DNA of 64,000 nucleotides from Pseudomonas sp. NBRC 111124 (GTDB taxonomy: Bacteria > Pseudomonadota > Gammaproteobacteria > Pseudomonadales > Pseudomonadaceae): positions 124,001-188,000 of the forward strand of contig NZ_BCBA01000107.1 in NCBI RefSeq assembly GCF_001320245.1. Direction: 5' to 3'. The translations under genes were made by a program, and so were the position numbers. The notes below the pieces were generated by a model. The model ran no database searches, was not told where the DNA came from, and saw only the letters and a list, made by a program, of their open reading frames with translations. Positions 1 through 8,660 of this stretch are shown here, in pieces (positions within the stretch are counted from its first letter, which is position 1; the number at the start of each line of letters is the position of its first letter).

Positions 1-1438
1 CCGGCACACTGGTCTGGCCCTTGGCGTCGACAATGATCTCGCCACGCGGCGACAACTCGACAGTGCCCTTGAGCCAATCGGTGTTCGGCAACAGGCCGAT
101 CTGCACGAAGATGCCTTCCAGCGCCAGGTCATGCACCTCATCGGTGCTGCGATCCTTGTAACGCAAGCCCGTCACTTTCTCGCCATTGCCGACCACTTCG
201 GTGGTCAGGGCGCTGGTGATCACCTTGACGTTCGGCAGGCTGTGCAGCTTGCGCTGCAGGACCGCGTCGGCACGCAGCTGGCTGTCAAATTCGATCAGCG
301 TCACCTGGGCAACGATACCGGCCAGGTCGATGGCCGCTTCCACACCCGAGTTCCCGCCGCCGATCACCGCCACGCGCTTGCCCTTGAACAGCGGGCCGTC
401 GCAGTGCGGGCAGTAGGCGACGCCACGGGCGCGGTATTCCTGCTCACCCGGCACGTTCATTTCGCGCCAGCGGGCGCCGGTGGCGAGGATCACGGTCTTG
501 GCCTTGAGCGAGGCACCGCCGGCCAGGCGCACTTCATGCAGTCCGCCATCGGTGGCCGGGATCAGCGCTTCGCCGCGCTGCAGGTTCATGATGTCGACGT
601 CGTACTGCTTGACGTGTTCTTCCAGCGCCGTGGCAAGCTTCGGCCCTTCGGTTTCCTGCACCGAAATGAAGTTCTCGATGGCCAGGGTATCGAGCACCTG
701 GCCACCGAAACGCTCGGCGGCAACACCGGTGCGGATGCCTTTACGGGCGGCATAGATGGCCGCAGCAGCGCCAGCGGGGCCACCACCGACCACCAGCACG
801 TCGAAAGCGTCCTTGGCGTTGATCTTCTCGGCCTGGCGTGCACCGGCATTGGTGTCGATCTTACCGAGGATTTCTTCCAGGCCCATGCGGCCCTGGCCGA
901 ACAGTTCGCCGTTCAGGTAGATGCTCGGCACCGCCATGATCTTGCGCGATTCGACTTCATCCTGGAACAACGCACCGTCGATGGCCACGTGGCGCACGTT
1001 GGGGTTGAGCACGGCCATCAGGTTCAGCGCCTGGACCACGTCCGGGCAGTTCTGGCACGACAGCGAGAAGTAGGTTTCGAAGGTGAACTCGCCGTCCAGT
1101 GCCTGGATCTGCTCAATCACTTCGGCACTGGCCTTGGACGGGTGGCCGCCGACTTGCAGCAGCGCCAGCACCAGGGAGGTGAATTCGTGGCCCATGGGGA
1201 TACCGGCAAAGCGCAGGCTAATGTCGGCACCCGGGCGGTTCAGCGAGAACGAAGGGCGACGGGCATCGCTGCCGTCCGCGCTGAAGGTAATAAGGGTCGA
1301 CAGGCTGGCAATCTCCACCAGCAGGTCGTGCAATTCGCGGGACTTCGCGCCGTCGTCGAGGGAGGCAACGATCTCGATCGGCTGGGTGACCCGCTCCAGG
1401 TAGGTTTTCAGTTGCGATTTAAGCGTGGCGTCCAACAT
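1..1438 (-). CDS. ahpF: Alkyl hydroperoxide reductase subunit F (3' end cut by window edge)
   Basis: Cytoplasmic FAD flavoprotein that passes electrons from NAD(P)H to AhpC so that AhpC can reduce peroxides. About 479 codons are present. The family is about 520 residues, so roughly 40 C-terminal residues lie outside the window. The N-terminal thioredoxin-like domain has CQNC at about residues 128-131. A Rossmann FAD fold starts near VVGGGPAG (about 217), and the redox-active CPHC is at about 343-346. The ATG at 1436-1438 gives the family N terminus (MLDATLKSQL). It lies downstream of ahpC on the same strand with a hairpin terminator between, so ahpF is probably expressed at a lower level by read-through or from its own promoter. 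Confidence 0.96.
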   Translation of the reverse strand, partial: MLDATLKSQLKTYLERVTQPIEIVASLDDGAKSRELHDLLVEIASLSTLITFSADGSDARRPSFSLNRPGADISLRFAGIPMGHEFTSLVLALLQVGGHPSKASAEVIEQIQALDGEFTFETYFSLSCQNCPDVVQALNLMAVLNPNVRHVAIDGALFQDEVESRKIMAVPSIYLNGELFGQGRMGLEEILGKIDTNAGARQAEKINAKDAFDVLVVGGGPAGAAAAIYAARKGIRTGVAAERFGGQVLDTLAIENFISVQETEGPKLATALEEHVKQYDVDIMNLQRGEALIPATDGGLHEVRLAGGASLKAKTVILATGARWREMNVPGEQEYRARGVAYCPHCDGPLFKGKRVAVIGGGNSGVEAAIDLAGIVAQVTLIEFDSQLRADAVLQRKLHSLPNVKVITSALTTEVVGNGEKVTGLRYKDRSTDEVHDLALEGIFVQIGLLPNTDWLKGTVELSPRGEIIVDAKGQTSVP

Positions 1439-1470
1439 ACGGGCGATTCCTTTTTTCAAAACTCGGATAC

Positions 1471-1504
1471 AAAAACGCCCAGGCGAGATCGCCCGGGCGT
1501 TCTT
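1471..1504 (-). terminator. Intrinsic terminator between ahpC and ahpF
   Basis: Inverted repeat CGCCCAGGCG (1476-1485) and CGCCCGGGCG (1490-1499) around a 4-nt loop, followed on the minus strand by a run of five T (1475-1471). It forms a 10-bp stem with one G-U pair in the RNA. It would end or attenuate the ahpC transcript before ahpF. Confidence 0.8.
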
Positions 1505-1564
1505 ACGGGGCGGTGACTACTTCAGCTTTGGCGGCTGGCTACCGCCCGCGGGGTGCACATCGAC

Positions 1565-2128
1565 TTAGATCTTGCCGACCAGGTCCAGCGATGGCGCCAG
1601 GGTAGCCTCGCCTTCTTTCCACTTGGCCGGGCACACTTCGCCTGGGTGAGCGGCAACGTACTGGGCAGCCTTGACCTTGCGCAGCAGCTCGGCTGCGTCG
1701 CGGCCAACACCACCGTCGTTCAGTTCGACGATCTTGATCTGGCCTTCCGGGTTGATCACGAAGGTACCGCGATCGGCCAGGCCGGCTTCTTCGATCAGCA
1801 CGTCGAAGTTGCGCGAGATGACGTGGGTCGGGTCACCGATCAGCGGGTACTGGATCTTGCCGATGGTTTCCGAAGTGTCGTGCCAGGCTTTGTGGGTGAA
1901 GTGGGTGTCGGTCGACACGCCGTAGATCTCGACGCCCAGCTTCTGGAACTCGGCGTAGTTGTCGGCGAGGTCACCCAGCTCGGTCGGGCAGACGAAGGTG
2001 AAGTCGGCCGGGTAGAAGAACACGACGGACCACTTGCCTTTCAGGTCGGCTTCGCTGACCTGAACGAACTCGCCCTTGTGGTAGGCGGTGGCGTTGAACG
2101 GTTTGACCTGGCTGTTGATGATTGGCAT
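1565..2128 (-). CDS. ahpC: Alkyl hydroperoxide reductase subunit C (2-Cys peroxiredoxin)
   Basis: Typical 2-Cys peroxiredoxin of 187 residues, the usual length for bacterial AhpC. It reduces H2O2, organic hydroperoxides and peroxynitrite in the cytoplasm and is recycled by AhpF. The peroxidatic cysteine is Cys47 in the TFVCPTEL motif, and the resolving cysteine is near the C terminus in GEVCPAKW. The N terminus MPIINSQVKPF is characteristic. It is the first gene of an ahpC-ahpF pair, with ahpF about 130 bp downstream. In pseudomonads this pair is normally under OxyR. I did not identify an OxyR site by eye in the AT-rich segment upstream (2150-2290). Confidence 0.98.
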   Translation of the reverse strand: MPIINSQVKPFNATAYHKGEFVQVSEADLKGKWSVVFFYPADFTFVCPTELGDLADNYAEFQKLGVEIYGVSTDTHFTHKAWHDTSETIGKIQYPLIGDPTHVISRNFDVLIEEAGLADRGTFVINPEGQIKIVELNDGGVGRDAAELLRKVKAAQYVAAHPGEVCPAKWKEGEATLAPSLDLVGKI

Positions 2129-2295
2129 GAGAGACGCTCCTTCATGGGGTTGGAATCAGTTGATGGAGAGAATCCTAACCGCTGGCCCCGACAAAGGCTC
2201 ATTGGCAAAGCTCATACTTGTGATTGGTTTTGGCTATAACCGCAGATAATTAATAGAAGGGAATGGGCTGAGCAAAGGATTGCGGGGGTAGTCAG

Positions 2296-2329
2296 CGGCC
2301 TGATCGTCGGCAAGCCGCCGATCAGGCCG
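2296..2329 (-). terminator. Hairpin just downstream of gor
   Basis: Perfect 11-bp inverted repeat CGGCCTGATCG (2296-2306) and CGATCAGGCCG (2319-2329), with a nested CGGC/GCCG pair inside. It starts a few bases after the gor stop codon. There is no strong T tract, so it may act as a transcript-stabilising or Rho-assisted end rather than a classic intrinsic terminator. Confidence 0.5.
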
Positions 2330-2335
2330 GTGGCA

Positions 2336-3691
2336 TCAGCGGGTGACTGTACGCATGGTGACAAACTCTTCGGCGGCAGTCGGGTGCACGCCGATGGTCT
2401 CGTCGAACTGCAGCTTGGTCGCACCGGCCTTCAGCGCCACGCCCAGGCCCTGGATGATCTCGCCGGCATCCGGGCCAACCATGTGGCAGCCCAGTACCTT
2501 GTCGGTCTCGGCGTCGACCACCAACTTCATCAGGGTCTTTTCCTGAATGTCAGTGAGGGTCAGCTTCATGGCGCGGAAGCGGCTCTCGAAGATCTGCACC
2601 TTGTGCCCGGCTTCCAGCGCCTGCTCTTCGGTGAGGCCGACGGTGCCGATCGGTGGCTGGCTGAACACCGCAGTCGGGATGTTCTGATAATCCACCGGGC
2701 GGTACTGCTCAGGCTTGAACAGGCGCCGCGCCACCGCCATGCCTTCGGCCAGGGCCACCGGGGTGAGCTGCACGCGGCCGATCACATCGCCAATGGCAAG
2801 GATCGAGGGTGCGGTGGTCTGGTACTGCTCGTCGACGCGAATGAAGCCGCGGCTGTCCAGCTCAACGCCGGTGTTTTCCAGGCCCAGGTTGTCGAGCATC
2901 GGGCGGCGACCGGTGGCGTAGAATACGCAATCGGCGATCAGCTCGCGGCCATCCTTGAGGGTGGCTTTCAGGCTGCCATCGTCCAGCTTGTCGATGCGCT
3001 GGATGTCGGCGTTGAACTGCAGGTTCAGGCCGCGCTTTTCCAGCTCTTCCTTGAGGTGGGTACGCACCGAGCCGTCGAAGCCACGCAGGAACAGGTCACC
3101 GCGATAGAGCAAGGTGGTGTCGGCGCCCAGGCCCTGGAAGATGCCGGCGAACTCGACGGCAATGTAGCCACCGCCAACCACCAGCACGCGGCGCGGCAGG
3201 TCCTTCAGGTAGAACGCCTCGTTGGAGGTGATCGCCAGCTCCTTGCCGGGGATGTCCGGCACCTGCGGCCAGCCGCCGGTGGCAATCAGGATGTGCTCGG
3301 CGCTGTAGCGCTGGCCGTCCAGCTCCACTTCGTTGGCACCGGTGATGCGTGCATGGCCTTCCAGCAAGGTCACGCCGCTGTTCACCAGCAGGTTGCGATA
3401 GATGCCGTTGAGGCGCTCGATCTCGCGGTTCTTGTTGGCGATCAGCGTGCCCCAGTCGAAGTGGCCCTCTTCCAGGGTCCAGCCGAAGCCGGCAGCCTGT
3501 TCCAGCTCATCGGCGACGTGGGCGCCGTAGACCAGCAACTTTTTCGGCACGCAGCCGACGTTGACGCAGGTGCCACCCAGGTAGCGGCTCTCGGCCACTG
3601 CCACTTTTGCCCCAAAGCCCGCAGCGAAGCGCGCCGCACGCACACCGCCGGACCCGGCGCCAATCACGAACAGATCAAAATCGTAGGCCAT
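2336..3691 (-). CDS. gor: Glutathione-disulfide reductase
   Basis: NADPH-dependent flavoprotein that reduces oxidised glutathione in the cytoplasm. At 451 residues it has the full family length. The N-terminal FAD fold has GAGSGGVRAA at about residues 11-20, followed by the redox-active disulfide CVNVGC at Cys42/Cys47. An NADPH Rossmann motif VVGGGYIAVEF follows near residue 170, and the C-terminal dimerisation domain carries the catalytic histidine in GVHPTAAEE. The glutathione-reductase spacing and the absence of mercury or lipoamide signatures favour Gor over mercuric reductase or Lpd. It lies downstream of galU on the same strand, separated by a strong terminator, so it is probably transcribed separately. 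Confidence 0.96.
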   Translation of the reverse strand: MAYDFDLFVIGAGSGGVRAARFAAGFGAKVAVAESRYLGGTCVNVGCVPKKLLVYGAHVADELEQAAGFGWTLEEGHFDWGTLIANKNREIERLNGIYRNLLVNSGVTLLEGHARITGANEVELDGQRYSAEHILIATGGWPQVPDIPGKELAITSNEAFYLKDLPRRVLVVGGGYIAVEFAGIFQGLGADTTLLYRGDLFLRGFDGSVRTHLKEELEKRGLNLQFNADIQRIDKLDDGSLKATLKDGRELIADCVFYATGRRPMLDNLGLENTGVELDSRGFIRVDEQYQTTAPSILAIGDVIGRVQLTPVALAEGMAVARRLFKPEQYRPVDYQNIPTAVFSQPPIGTVGLTEEQALEAGHKVQIFESRFRAMKLTLTDIQEKTLMKLVVDAETDKVLGCHMVGPDAGEIIQGLGVALKAGATKLQFDETIGVHPTAAEEFVTMRTVTR

Positions 3692-3743
3692 GTATTCAGT
3701 CTCCTTGGCTGGCGCTCAGCATACCGCCGATAGCCGCCGCAAA

Positions 3744-3768
3744 CAAAAAAGCCACCCCGAAGGGTGGC
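3744..3768 (-). terminator. Intrinsic terminator of galU
   Basis: Stem GCCACCC (3751-3757) and GGGTGGC (3762-3768) with a CGAA/TTCG tetraloop, followed on the minus strand by six T (3750-3745). It lies 20 bp after the galU stop codon. Confidence 0.9.
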
Positions 3769-3790
3769 TCCTTTAACCTGCATTGGCGTA

Positions 3791-4630
3791 TCAGTACGCC
3801 TTGCCGGCCTTGTAGAAATGCTCGAAGCAGAAGTTGGTCGCCTCGATGTAGCCTTCAGCGCCACCGCAGTCGAAACGCTTGCCCTTGAACTTGTAGGCGA
3901 TCACGTTGCCTTCGGCAGCCTGTTTCATCAGCGCGTCGGTGATCTGGATCTCGCCACCTTTGCCCGGCTCGGTCTGTTCGATCTTCTCGAAGATGTCCGG
4001 GGTCAGGATGTAGCGACCGATGATCGCCAGGTTGGAAGGTGCATCTTCCGGCTTCGGCTTCTCGACCATCGAGTCGACGCGGAAGATGCCGTCCTTGATC
4101 TCTTCACCGGCAATGACGCCGTACTTGTTGGTTTCCTGCGGGTCGACTTCCTGAATGGCGACAATCGAGCAGCGGTATTTCTTGTACAGCGCGACCATCT
4201 GCGCCAGCACGCCGTCGCCTTCCAGGTTGACGCACAGGTCGTCCGCCAGCACCACGGCGAACGGCTCGTCACCGATCAGCGGGCGGCCGGTCAGGATGGC
4301 GTGACCCAGGCCTTTCATTTCGGTCTGGCGGGTGTAGGAGAACGAGCACTCGTCGAGCAGGCGACGGATACCGACCAGGTACTTCTCCTTGTCAGTGCCC
4401 TTGATCTGGTTTTCCAGCTCGTAGCTAATGTCGAAGTGGTCTTCCAGCGCGCGCTTGCCGCGGCCGGTGACGATGGAAATCTCGTTCAGGCCAGCATCCA
4501 ATGCTTCTTCAACGCCATACTGGATCAGTGGCTTGTTGACCACCGGCAGCATTTCCTTGGGCATGGCTTTGGTAGCAGGCAGGAAGCGCGTGCCGTAGCC
4601 GGCTGCCGGGAACAAGCATTTCTTGATCAT
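3791..4630 (-). CDS. galU: UTP--glucose-1-phosphate uridylyltransferase
   Basis: Makes UDP-glucose from UTP and glucose-1-phosphate for LPS core, osmoprotective glucans and other envelope sugars. The protein is 279 residues from the ATG at 4628-4630, chosen because an AAGGA motif lies at the right distance. An ATG two codons upstream (4636) overlaps that motif. The nucleotidyltransferase signature AAGYGTRFLPATKAMPKEMLP is near the N terminus, with the UDP-sugar pocket residues VLADDL at about 125 and the EKPKPEDAPSNLAIIGRY segment after residue 185. It ends in its own terminator before gor. Confidence 0.97.
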   Translation of the reverse strand: MIKKCLFPAAGYGTRFLPATKAMPKEMLPVVNKPLIQYGVEEALDAGLNEISIVTGRGKRALEDHFDISYELENQIKGTDKEKYLVGIRRLLDECSFSYTRQTEMKGLGHAILTGRPLIGDEPFAVVLADDLCVNLEGDGVLAQMVALYKKYRCSIVAIQEVDPQETNKYGVIAGEEIKDGIFRVDSMVEKPKPEDAPSNLAIIGRYILTPDIFEKIEQTEPGKGGEIQITDALMKQAAEGNVIAYKFKGKRFDCGGAEGYIEATNFCFEHFYKAGKAY

Positions 4631-4771
4631 AAACATCCTTAAACATAGGCGAAGCCTGTGGAATTCGGCGCAGTCTAATCAGGCGGCATGCAGCTTACAA
4701 TGCCTTGCCTGTGACGACCGCTGTCATCATAGAGACAACCCAGTGTAGATAGTTCCAGAAAGTTCGTGAAA

Positions 4772-4827
4772 ATCCCGTCATCCGGCCCCTTCGGGGCAAG
4801 CGCGAAAGGGCCGGTGCAACGGCGGGA
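4772..4827 (-). terminator. Long hairpin downstream of tsdA
   Basis: Nested inverted repeats ATCCCG (4772-4777)/CGGGAT (4823-4828) and CCGGCCC (4782-4788)/GGGCCGG (4808-4814). They start at the tsdA stop codon. AAAA at the low-coordinate side gives a short U run on the minus-strand transcript. Confidence 0.55.
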
Positions 4828-5748
4828 TCAGCGACCGCTGCCCTGCCCGATCAGCACCCCGTCGACCTGTTGGCCATACAGGTTGACGCCATCGTTGGCG
4901 TGGAACTTCAGCCGTGTCTTCTCGATGGAGCCGTCCACCAGCCGTGGGTCCTGGGGACGCTCATGGCGATTGACCCAGGCGGCCACGTCCCAGGCCTGCT
5001 GGTCGCTCAGGCTGCCCGGCTTGCCCAGTGGCATGTTGTACTTGATGAACGACGCCGCAGTATTGATCCGGTGCATGCCGGCGCCCCAGTTGTAGGAGTC
5101 CTTGCCCCACAGTGGCGGCATCACATATTCGCCCGCCACCTTCTGCCCCTCGCCGTTGTCACCGTGGCAGATGGCGCACTGTTCGCCGTAGACCTGCTGG
5201 CCGCGCTTGAAGTCGTAGCCGCCTTTAGGCTGTGGCACCTCGGGGTAGCCGCGGCCGGCAATTTCCACGCCCGTAGGGGCCTTGGTCGAAAGCCAGTACG
5301 AATACACCGCAAGCGCTGTCATCTGCGGGCTGTCGGCGGCGGGTGGCTTGCCGTTCATGCTGAACTGGAAGCAGCCCTGGATGCGCTCGGCAAAGGTGTT
5401 CACCTTGTCGTTCTTCTTGCGGTAGGCCGGGTACATCGGATAGGCGCCCCACAGCGGCGCGGAATGCGCCAGGCGGCCCTGGTCGAGGTGGCAGTTGCTG
5501 CAGTTCATGCCATTGCCCACTGCGTCGGGCATCAGCCGGCGGGTATCGACGAACAGCGCGTACCCCTCGCGGACCATCTTGCCAAAGGCATTGTCCGGCA
5601 GCTCACTCTCGGCGGGCGGTGCGAACTGTGGCGCGGCCTGGGGATCGGAGACCTTGAGCTGCGACTGGTCTTCCATGGCGATGGGCGTCGGGCTGGCCAT
5701 GGCATTGCCCATGCCCAGCAACAGCAACGTTGGCAACAGTGTTTTCAT
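4828..5748 (-). CDS. tsdA: Dihaem cytochrome c, TsdA-type thiosulfate dehydrogenase
   Basis: Periplasmic enzyme predicted to couple two thiosulfate molecules to tetrathionate. It has 306 residues with a signal peptide ending near AMAS (residue 19). Haem 1 is bound by CSNCH (83-87) and haem 2 by CAICH (191-195). The segment GAYPMYPAYRKKNDKVNTF-AERIQGCFQFSMNGK is diagnostic: Cys126 lies 43 residues after the first haem cysteine. This is the spacing I recall for the unusual axial cysteine of Allochromatium TsdA (Cys53 to Cys96). The start overlaps the stop of the upstream cytochrome gene (ATGA), so translation is coupled. Family knowledge assigns the reaction. The direction in vivo (thiosulfate oxidation or tetrathionate reduction) cannot be read from sequence. 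Confidence 0.85.
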   Translation of the reverse strand: MKTLLPTLLLLGMGNAMASPTPIAMEDQSQLKVSDPQAAPQFAPPAESELPDNAFGKMVREGYALFVDTRRLMPDAVGNGMNCSNCHLDQGRLAHSAPLWGAYPMYPAYRKKNDKVNTFAERIQGCFQFSMNGKPPAADSPQMTALAVYSYWLSTKAPTGVEIAGRGYPEVPQPKGGYDFKRGQQVYGEQCAICHGDNGEGQKVAGEYVMPPLWGKDSYNWGAGMHRINTAASFIKYNMPLGKPGSLSDQQAWDVAAWVNRHERPQDPRLVDGSIEKTRLKFHANDGVNLYGQQVDGVLIGQGSGR

Positions 5749-6395
5749 GGCTTGACCTCCGGGCTGGCGAGCAGGGCGAAGTACTCGGCAATCGCCTTGA
5801 CCTCGGCGTCGGTCATGGCCTTGGCCACGCCGACCATCAACTGGTTGGGGTCATTGCTGCGGCTGCCGTCGCGCCAGGCGTTGAGTTGCGCCACCAAGTA
5901 GGCGGCGGGCTGCCCGGCCAGTGGCGGGAAGTGCTCGCCAACGCCACTGCCGCCTGGACCATGGCACTGCACGCAACCGGGGATCTGCCGGCTCCAGTCA
6001 CCATAAAGGGCCAGGCGTTCGGTGGGGTTGCTGGCCATCTGCTGGCGACGCAGGTCTGGGGCAGGATCATGCGGCAGGCCGGCCAGGTAATGGCTGACGG
6101 CCTCGATCTCATCGACACTCAGGGCTTTGGCCAATGGCGCCATGACCGGCTGCTGACGGCTACCCGTGCGCCAGTCATGCAGCTGCTTGCTCAGGTAACC
6201 TGCCGGCAGGCCAGCCAGGCGGGGGAACCCTGCGGCGGCAACGCCCTTGCCATCCGGGCCATGGCAGCCCAGGCAGGCCATGGCGGCGGGGTTGGCCCCG
6301 CCCTGGGTAAAGATTTTCTGGCCATCGGCGGCATGCGCCGCGGGCCAGGCCAGGATCAGCAGGCTGCTGATCACGACGCGACTCAACGGTTTCAT
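5745..6395 (-). CDS. tsdB: Dihaem cytochrome c4-like protein, TsdB-type electron acceptor
   Basis: Exported dihaem cytochrome of 216 residues with a signal peptide ending at AHAAD. It has two similar halves, each with one haem site: CLGCH (about 41-45) and CVQCH (about 141-145), each followed by PxLAGxPAxYL. This duplicated fold is typical of cytochrome c4 and of TsdB, the partner that takes electrons from TsdA. The ATG at 6393-6395 has a GGAG seven bases upstream. A GTG one codon earlier is less likely. It is the first gene of a two-gene operon with tsdA, joined by a 4-bp overlap. The 145-bp gap upstream must hold the promoter. Confidence 0.82.
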   Translation of the reverse strand: MKPLSRVVISSLLILAWPAAHAADGQKIFTQGGANPAAMACLGCHGPDGKGVAAAGFPRLAGLPAGYLSKQLHDWRTGSRQQPVMAPLAKALSVDEIEAVSHYLAGLPHDPAPDLRRQQMASNPTERLALYGDWSRQIPGCVQCHGPGGSGVGEHFPPLAGQPAAYLVAQLNAWRDGSRSNDPNQLMVGVAKAMTDAEVKAIAEYFALLASPEVKP

Positions 6396-6540
6396 CACGA
6401 ATCTCCATTTCTTTTGTTATAAGCTTAGACTTAAAAAACATAAGCAAATGGATACTAGACCCGTCAGGGAATTCGTAACAACGCCCTGGCCGACCAGGGG
6501 ATGGCAATTGGCCTTTTAACCGCCCATCCCTTGAGCCAGA

Positions 6541-6900
6541 TCAACTACCCGAGATGCACTCGGTCGTCGCCTCGCGTACATCACCCGGGCGCAGCGGGAA
6601 GTTGTTCAAACGTTCATGCAGCTTGATGCTGCTGCCGCTGCCACGCTTGTGGATGTCGAGCAACGCTGCCGGCCCGGCACCTGCCGTGAGTTTTTGCGGC
6701 ACAATCAGACGCAAACCGTCATCGCGCTGTTCCTCCACCAGCGGGTCACGGCTCTTGGCCAGGTGAGCCTTGATGCAATCGGCATACTCACGGGGCGTCT
6801 TGCCAGACATGACATCCATGGTTTCATGGGATTGCTCAAGTTCCGCAACGCTGACACAACCGCCCAGCGTCAGGAACAACGCCGCCACCATCCACTTCAT
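6541..6900 (-). CDS. Small putative lipoprotein
   Basis: I do not recognise a family. The protein has 119 residues from the ATG at 6898-6900, starting MKWMVAALFLTLGGC, a lipobox (LGGC) that predicts lipidation at Cys15 and anchoring in the periplasmic face of a membrane. The mature part is mixed and soluble-looking with two further cysteines (near CIKAH and TECISGS at the C terminus) that could form a disulfide. It is transcribed away from the DUF1883 gene, with which it shares a 159-bp divergent promoter region, and is not obviously linked to tsdBA. Upstream in-frame codons exist, but only the chosen start gives a signal peptide. Confidence 0.7.
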   Translation of the reverse strand: MKWMVAALFLTLGGCVSVAELEQSHETMDVMSGKTPREYADCIKAHLAKSRDPLVEEQRDDGLRLIVPQKLTAGAGPAALLDIHKRGSGSSIKLHERLNNFPLRPGDVREATTECISGS

Positions 6901-7059
6901 TTGACGCACCTCGAATGACAAGAAAGCGTAGGACAACAGCCAAGCGGTTTTGCTCCGCGCTTGTGCCGCTTTATCTGCCAAGTGCCATCAGGCGCGGCAG
7001 CGCATGCCGACATCGTGGTATCGTTCGCCTTTGCAGAACCAATCTTTGCGGAGCACCCC

Positions 7060-7362
7060 ATGAAATTCGTACACCAGCGCGAGCACCTCAACGAGGACGA
7101 TATCGTCGTCATCGAGTGCTCCCAGCGCTGCAACATCCGCCTGATGAACGACGCCAACTTCCGCAGCTTCAAAAACGGCGGCCGGCACACCTACCACGGT
7201 GGCCAGTTCGTAGACTTCCCGGCCAAGATTACCGTGCCGAGCACGGGTTTCTGGAACATCACCATCGATACCGTGACCACACGGCCGATCTCGGTGACAC
7301 GCAAGCCGACCTTGAGCCACAAGATCAAGATCATCCGCCGTTCATCTTCAAAACTCAGATAA
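7060..7362 (+). CDS. DUF1883-family protein
   Basis: Cytoplasmic protein of 100 residues starting MKFVHQREHLNEDDIVVIECSQRCNIRLMND. The short beta-rich composition and the RLMNDANFRSFKNGGRHTYHGG segment match what I recall of the DUF1883 family, whose members occur alone or fused to TIR domains in bacteria. No catalytic motif is apparent. The ATG at 7060 follows a GCGGAG-like ribosome site. The next gene, a 56-residue protein, starts 7 bp after its stop, so the two are probably co-transcribed. Function unknown. Confidence 0.72.
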   Translation: MKFVHQREHLNEDDIVVIECSQRCNIRLMNDANFRSFKNGGRHTYHGGQFVDFPAKITVPSTGFWNITIDTVTTRPISVTRKPTLSHKIKIIRRSSSKLR

Positions 7363-7369
7363 AACTGTC

Positions 7370-7540
7370 ATGACCCAGAACATCAAATACGTCATCAAGT
7401 ACAAACTCGACGGCCAGCGCCGCTGGGACTTCGCAGTGATGGCCGACGCCTCGCACGAACAGGCCATCGAAGCCTTGCGCAAGATCCACGGCGAAGACGC
7501 TGAGAAGGTCACCGACATCCAGGTGAGCAAAGCACTGTAA
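7370..7540 (+). CDS. 56-residue conserved-looking small protein
   Basis: Short frame reading MTQNIKYVIKYKL through to DIQVSKAL and stop. It begins 7 bp after the DUF1883 gene and ends 24 bp before the nitronate monooxygenase gene. Codon use is like its neighbours (strong third-position G/C). The sequence alternates basic and acidic residues and contains no membrane segment or signal. I recognise no family. The tight spacing and normal coding character support a real gene, likely translated from the same transcript as the DUF1883 gene. Confidence 0.6.
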   Translation: MTQNIKYVIKYKLDGQRRWDFAVMADASHEQAIEALRKIHGEDAEKVTDIQVSKAL

Positions 7541-7564
7541 GGCACCCGCGACAAGGAGCAGCGC

Positions 7565-8641
7565 ATGAGCAACTGGCCCGACCGTCGTATTCTCGATCTG
7601 CTGGGCATCGAGTTGCCCATTCTCCAGGCGCCAATGGCCGGCGCCAGCGGCTCGGCCATGGCGATAGCGGTGGCCAGGGCGGGTGGGCTGGGCGCCCTGC
7701 CCTGCGCCATGCTCACGGGCGACCAGGTGCGTGGCGAGATCGAAGCGTTCCGCACGGCCTGCCCTGGCCAGCCGCTGAACTTGAACTTCTTCTGCCACCA
7801 GCCGCCAGCGCCCGACCCCGAGCGCGATGCCCGCTGGAAGCAGGCACTTGAAGCGTACTACGCCGAAGTGGGCGCCGACTTCGCAGCACCTACGCCGGTT
7901 TCCAACCGTGCACCCTTCGATGAACAGAGCTGCGTGCTGGTCGAGCAGATGCGCCCGGACGTGGTGAGTTTCCACTTTGGCCTGCCGCAAGCTGCACTGC
8001 TGCAGCGGGTCAAGGCCAGCGGTGCCAAGGTGCTATCCAGTGCCACCACGGTGGAGGAAGCACTGTGGCTCGAAGCCAATGGCTGCGATGCGATCATCGC
8101 TATGGGCTATGAAGCCGGCGGCCATCGCGGCATGTTCCTCAGCGACGACATCACCAGCCAGATCGGCACCTTCGCCCTGGTGCCCCAAATTGCCGATGCC
8201 GTGCACCTGCCGGTGATCGCCGCCGGTGGCATCGGCGACCACCGCGGCCTGGTGGCGGCCCTGGCCCTGGGCGCCAGCGCCGTGCAGATCGGCACGGCCT
8301 ACCTGTTCTGCCCGGAGGCCAAGGTCTCTCCCGCCCACCGCCGTGCATTGGACACGGCACAGGCCAGTGACACGGCATTGACCAACCTGTTCACCGGGCG
8401 CCCGGCGCGCGGCATCAACAACCGCATCATGCGCGAGCTGGGGCCGATGAGCGATCTGGCCCCACGCTTTCCCTTGGCCGGTGGGGCCTTGATGCCGCTG
8501 CGGGCAATTACCGATGCGCAGGGCAACAGTGATTTCAGCAACCTGTGGTCGGGGCAGGCGTTGCGCCTGGGGCGGCCTATGCCGGCTGAGCAGCTGACCC
8601 GGGAGATTGCCGAAAAGGCCCTGGCGCGGATCACCCGTTAG
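7565..8641 (+). CDS. Nitronate monooxygenase (2-nitropropane dioxygenase family)
   Basis: FMN-dependent TIM-barrel enzyme of 358 residues that oxidises alkyl nitronates such as propionate-3-nitronate to aldehydes and nitrite. The N terminus reads LLGIELPILQAPMAGASG, the conserved class I motif. The segment GCDAIIAMGYEAGGHRG (about 180-196) contains the catalytic region, with His193 in the AGGH motif. AAGGIGDHRG and GASAVQIGTAYLFCPEA form the phosphate-binding end of the FMN site. An AAGGAGC ribosome site precedes the ATG at 7565. It may be co-transcribed with the two small genes upstream. A pair of REP palindromes follows the stop. Confidence 0.9.
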   Translation: MSNWPDRRILDLLGIELPILQAPMAGASGSAMAIAVARAGGLGALPCAMLTGDQVRGEIEAFRTACPGQPLNLNFFCHQPPAPDPERDARWKQALEAYYAEVGADFAAPTPVSNRAPFDEQSCVLVEQMRPDVVSFHFGLPQAALLQRVKASGAKVLSSATTVEEALWLEANGCDAIIAMGYEAGGHRGMFLSDDITSQIGTFALVPQIADAVHLPVIAAGGIGDHRGLVAALALGASAVQIGTAYLFCPEAKVSPAHRRALDTAQASDTALTNLFTGRPARGINNRIMRELGPMSDLAPRFPLAGGALMPLRAITDAQGNSDFSNLWSGQALRLGRPMPAEQLTREIAEKALARITR

Positions 8642-8660
8642 GGTCTTGAATCCGCGTCTG

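Noticed and set aside
131..1516. 461-codon plus-strand frame over ahpF
   Set aside because: Antisense to ahpF, whose minus-strand translation shows both CxxC motifs and the FAD fold.
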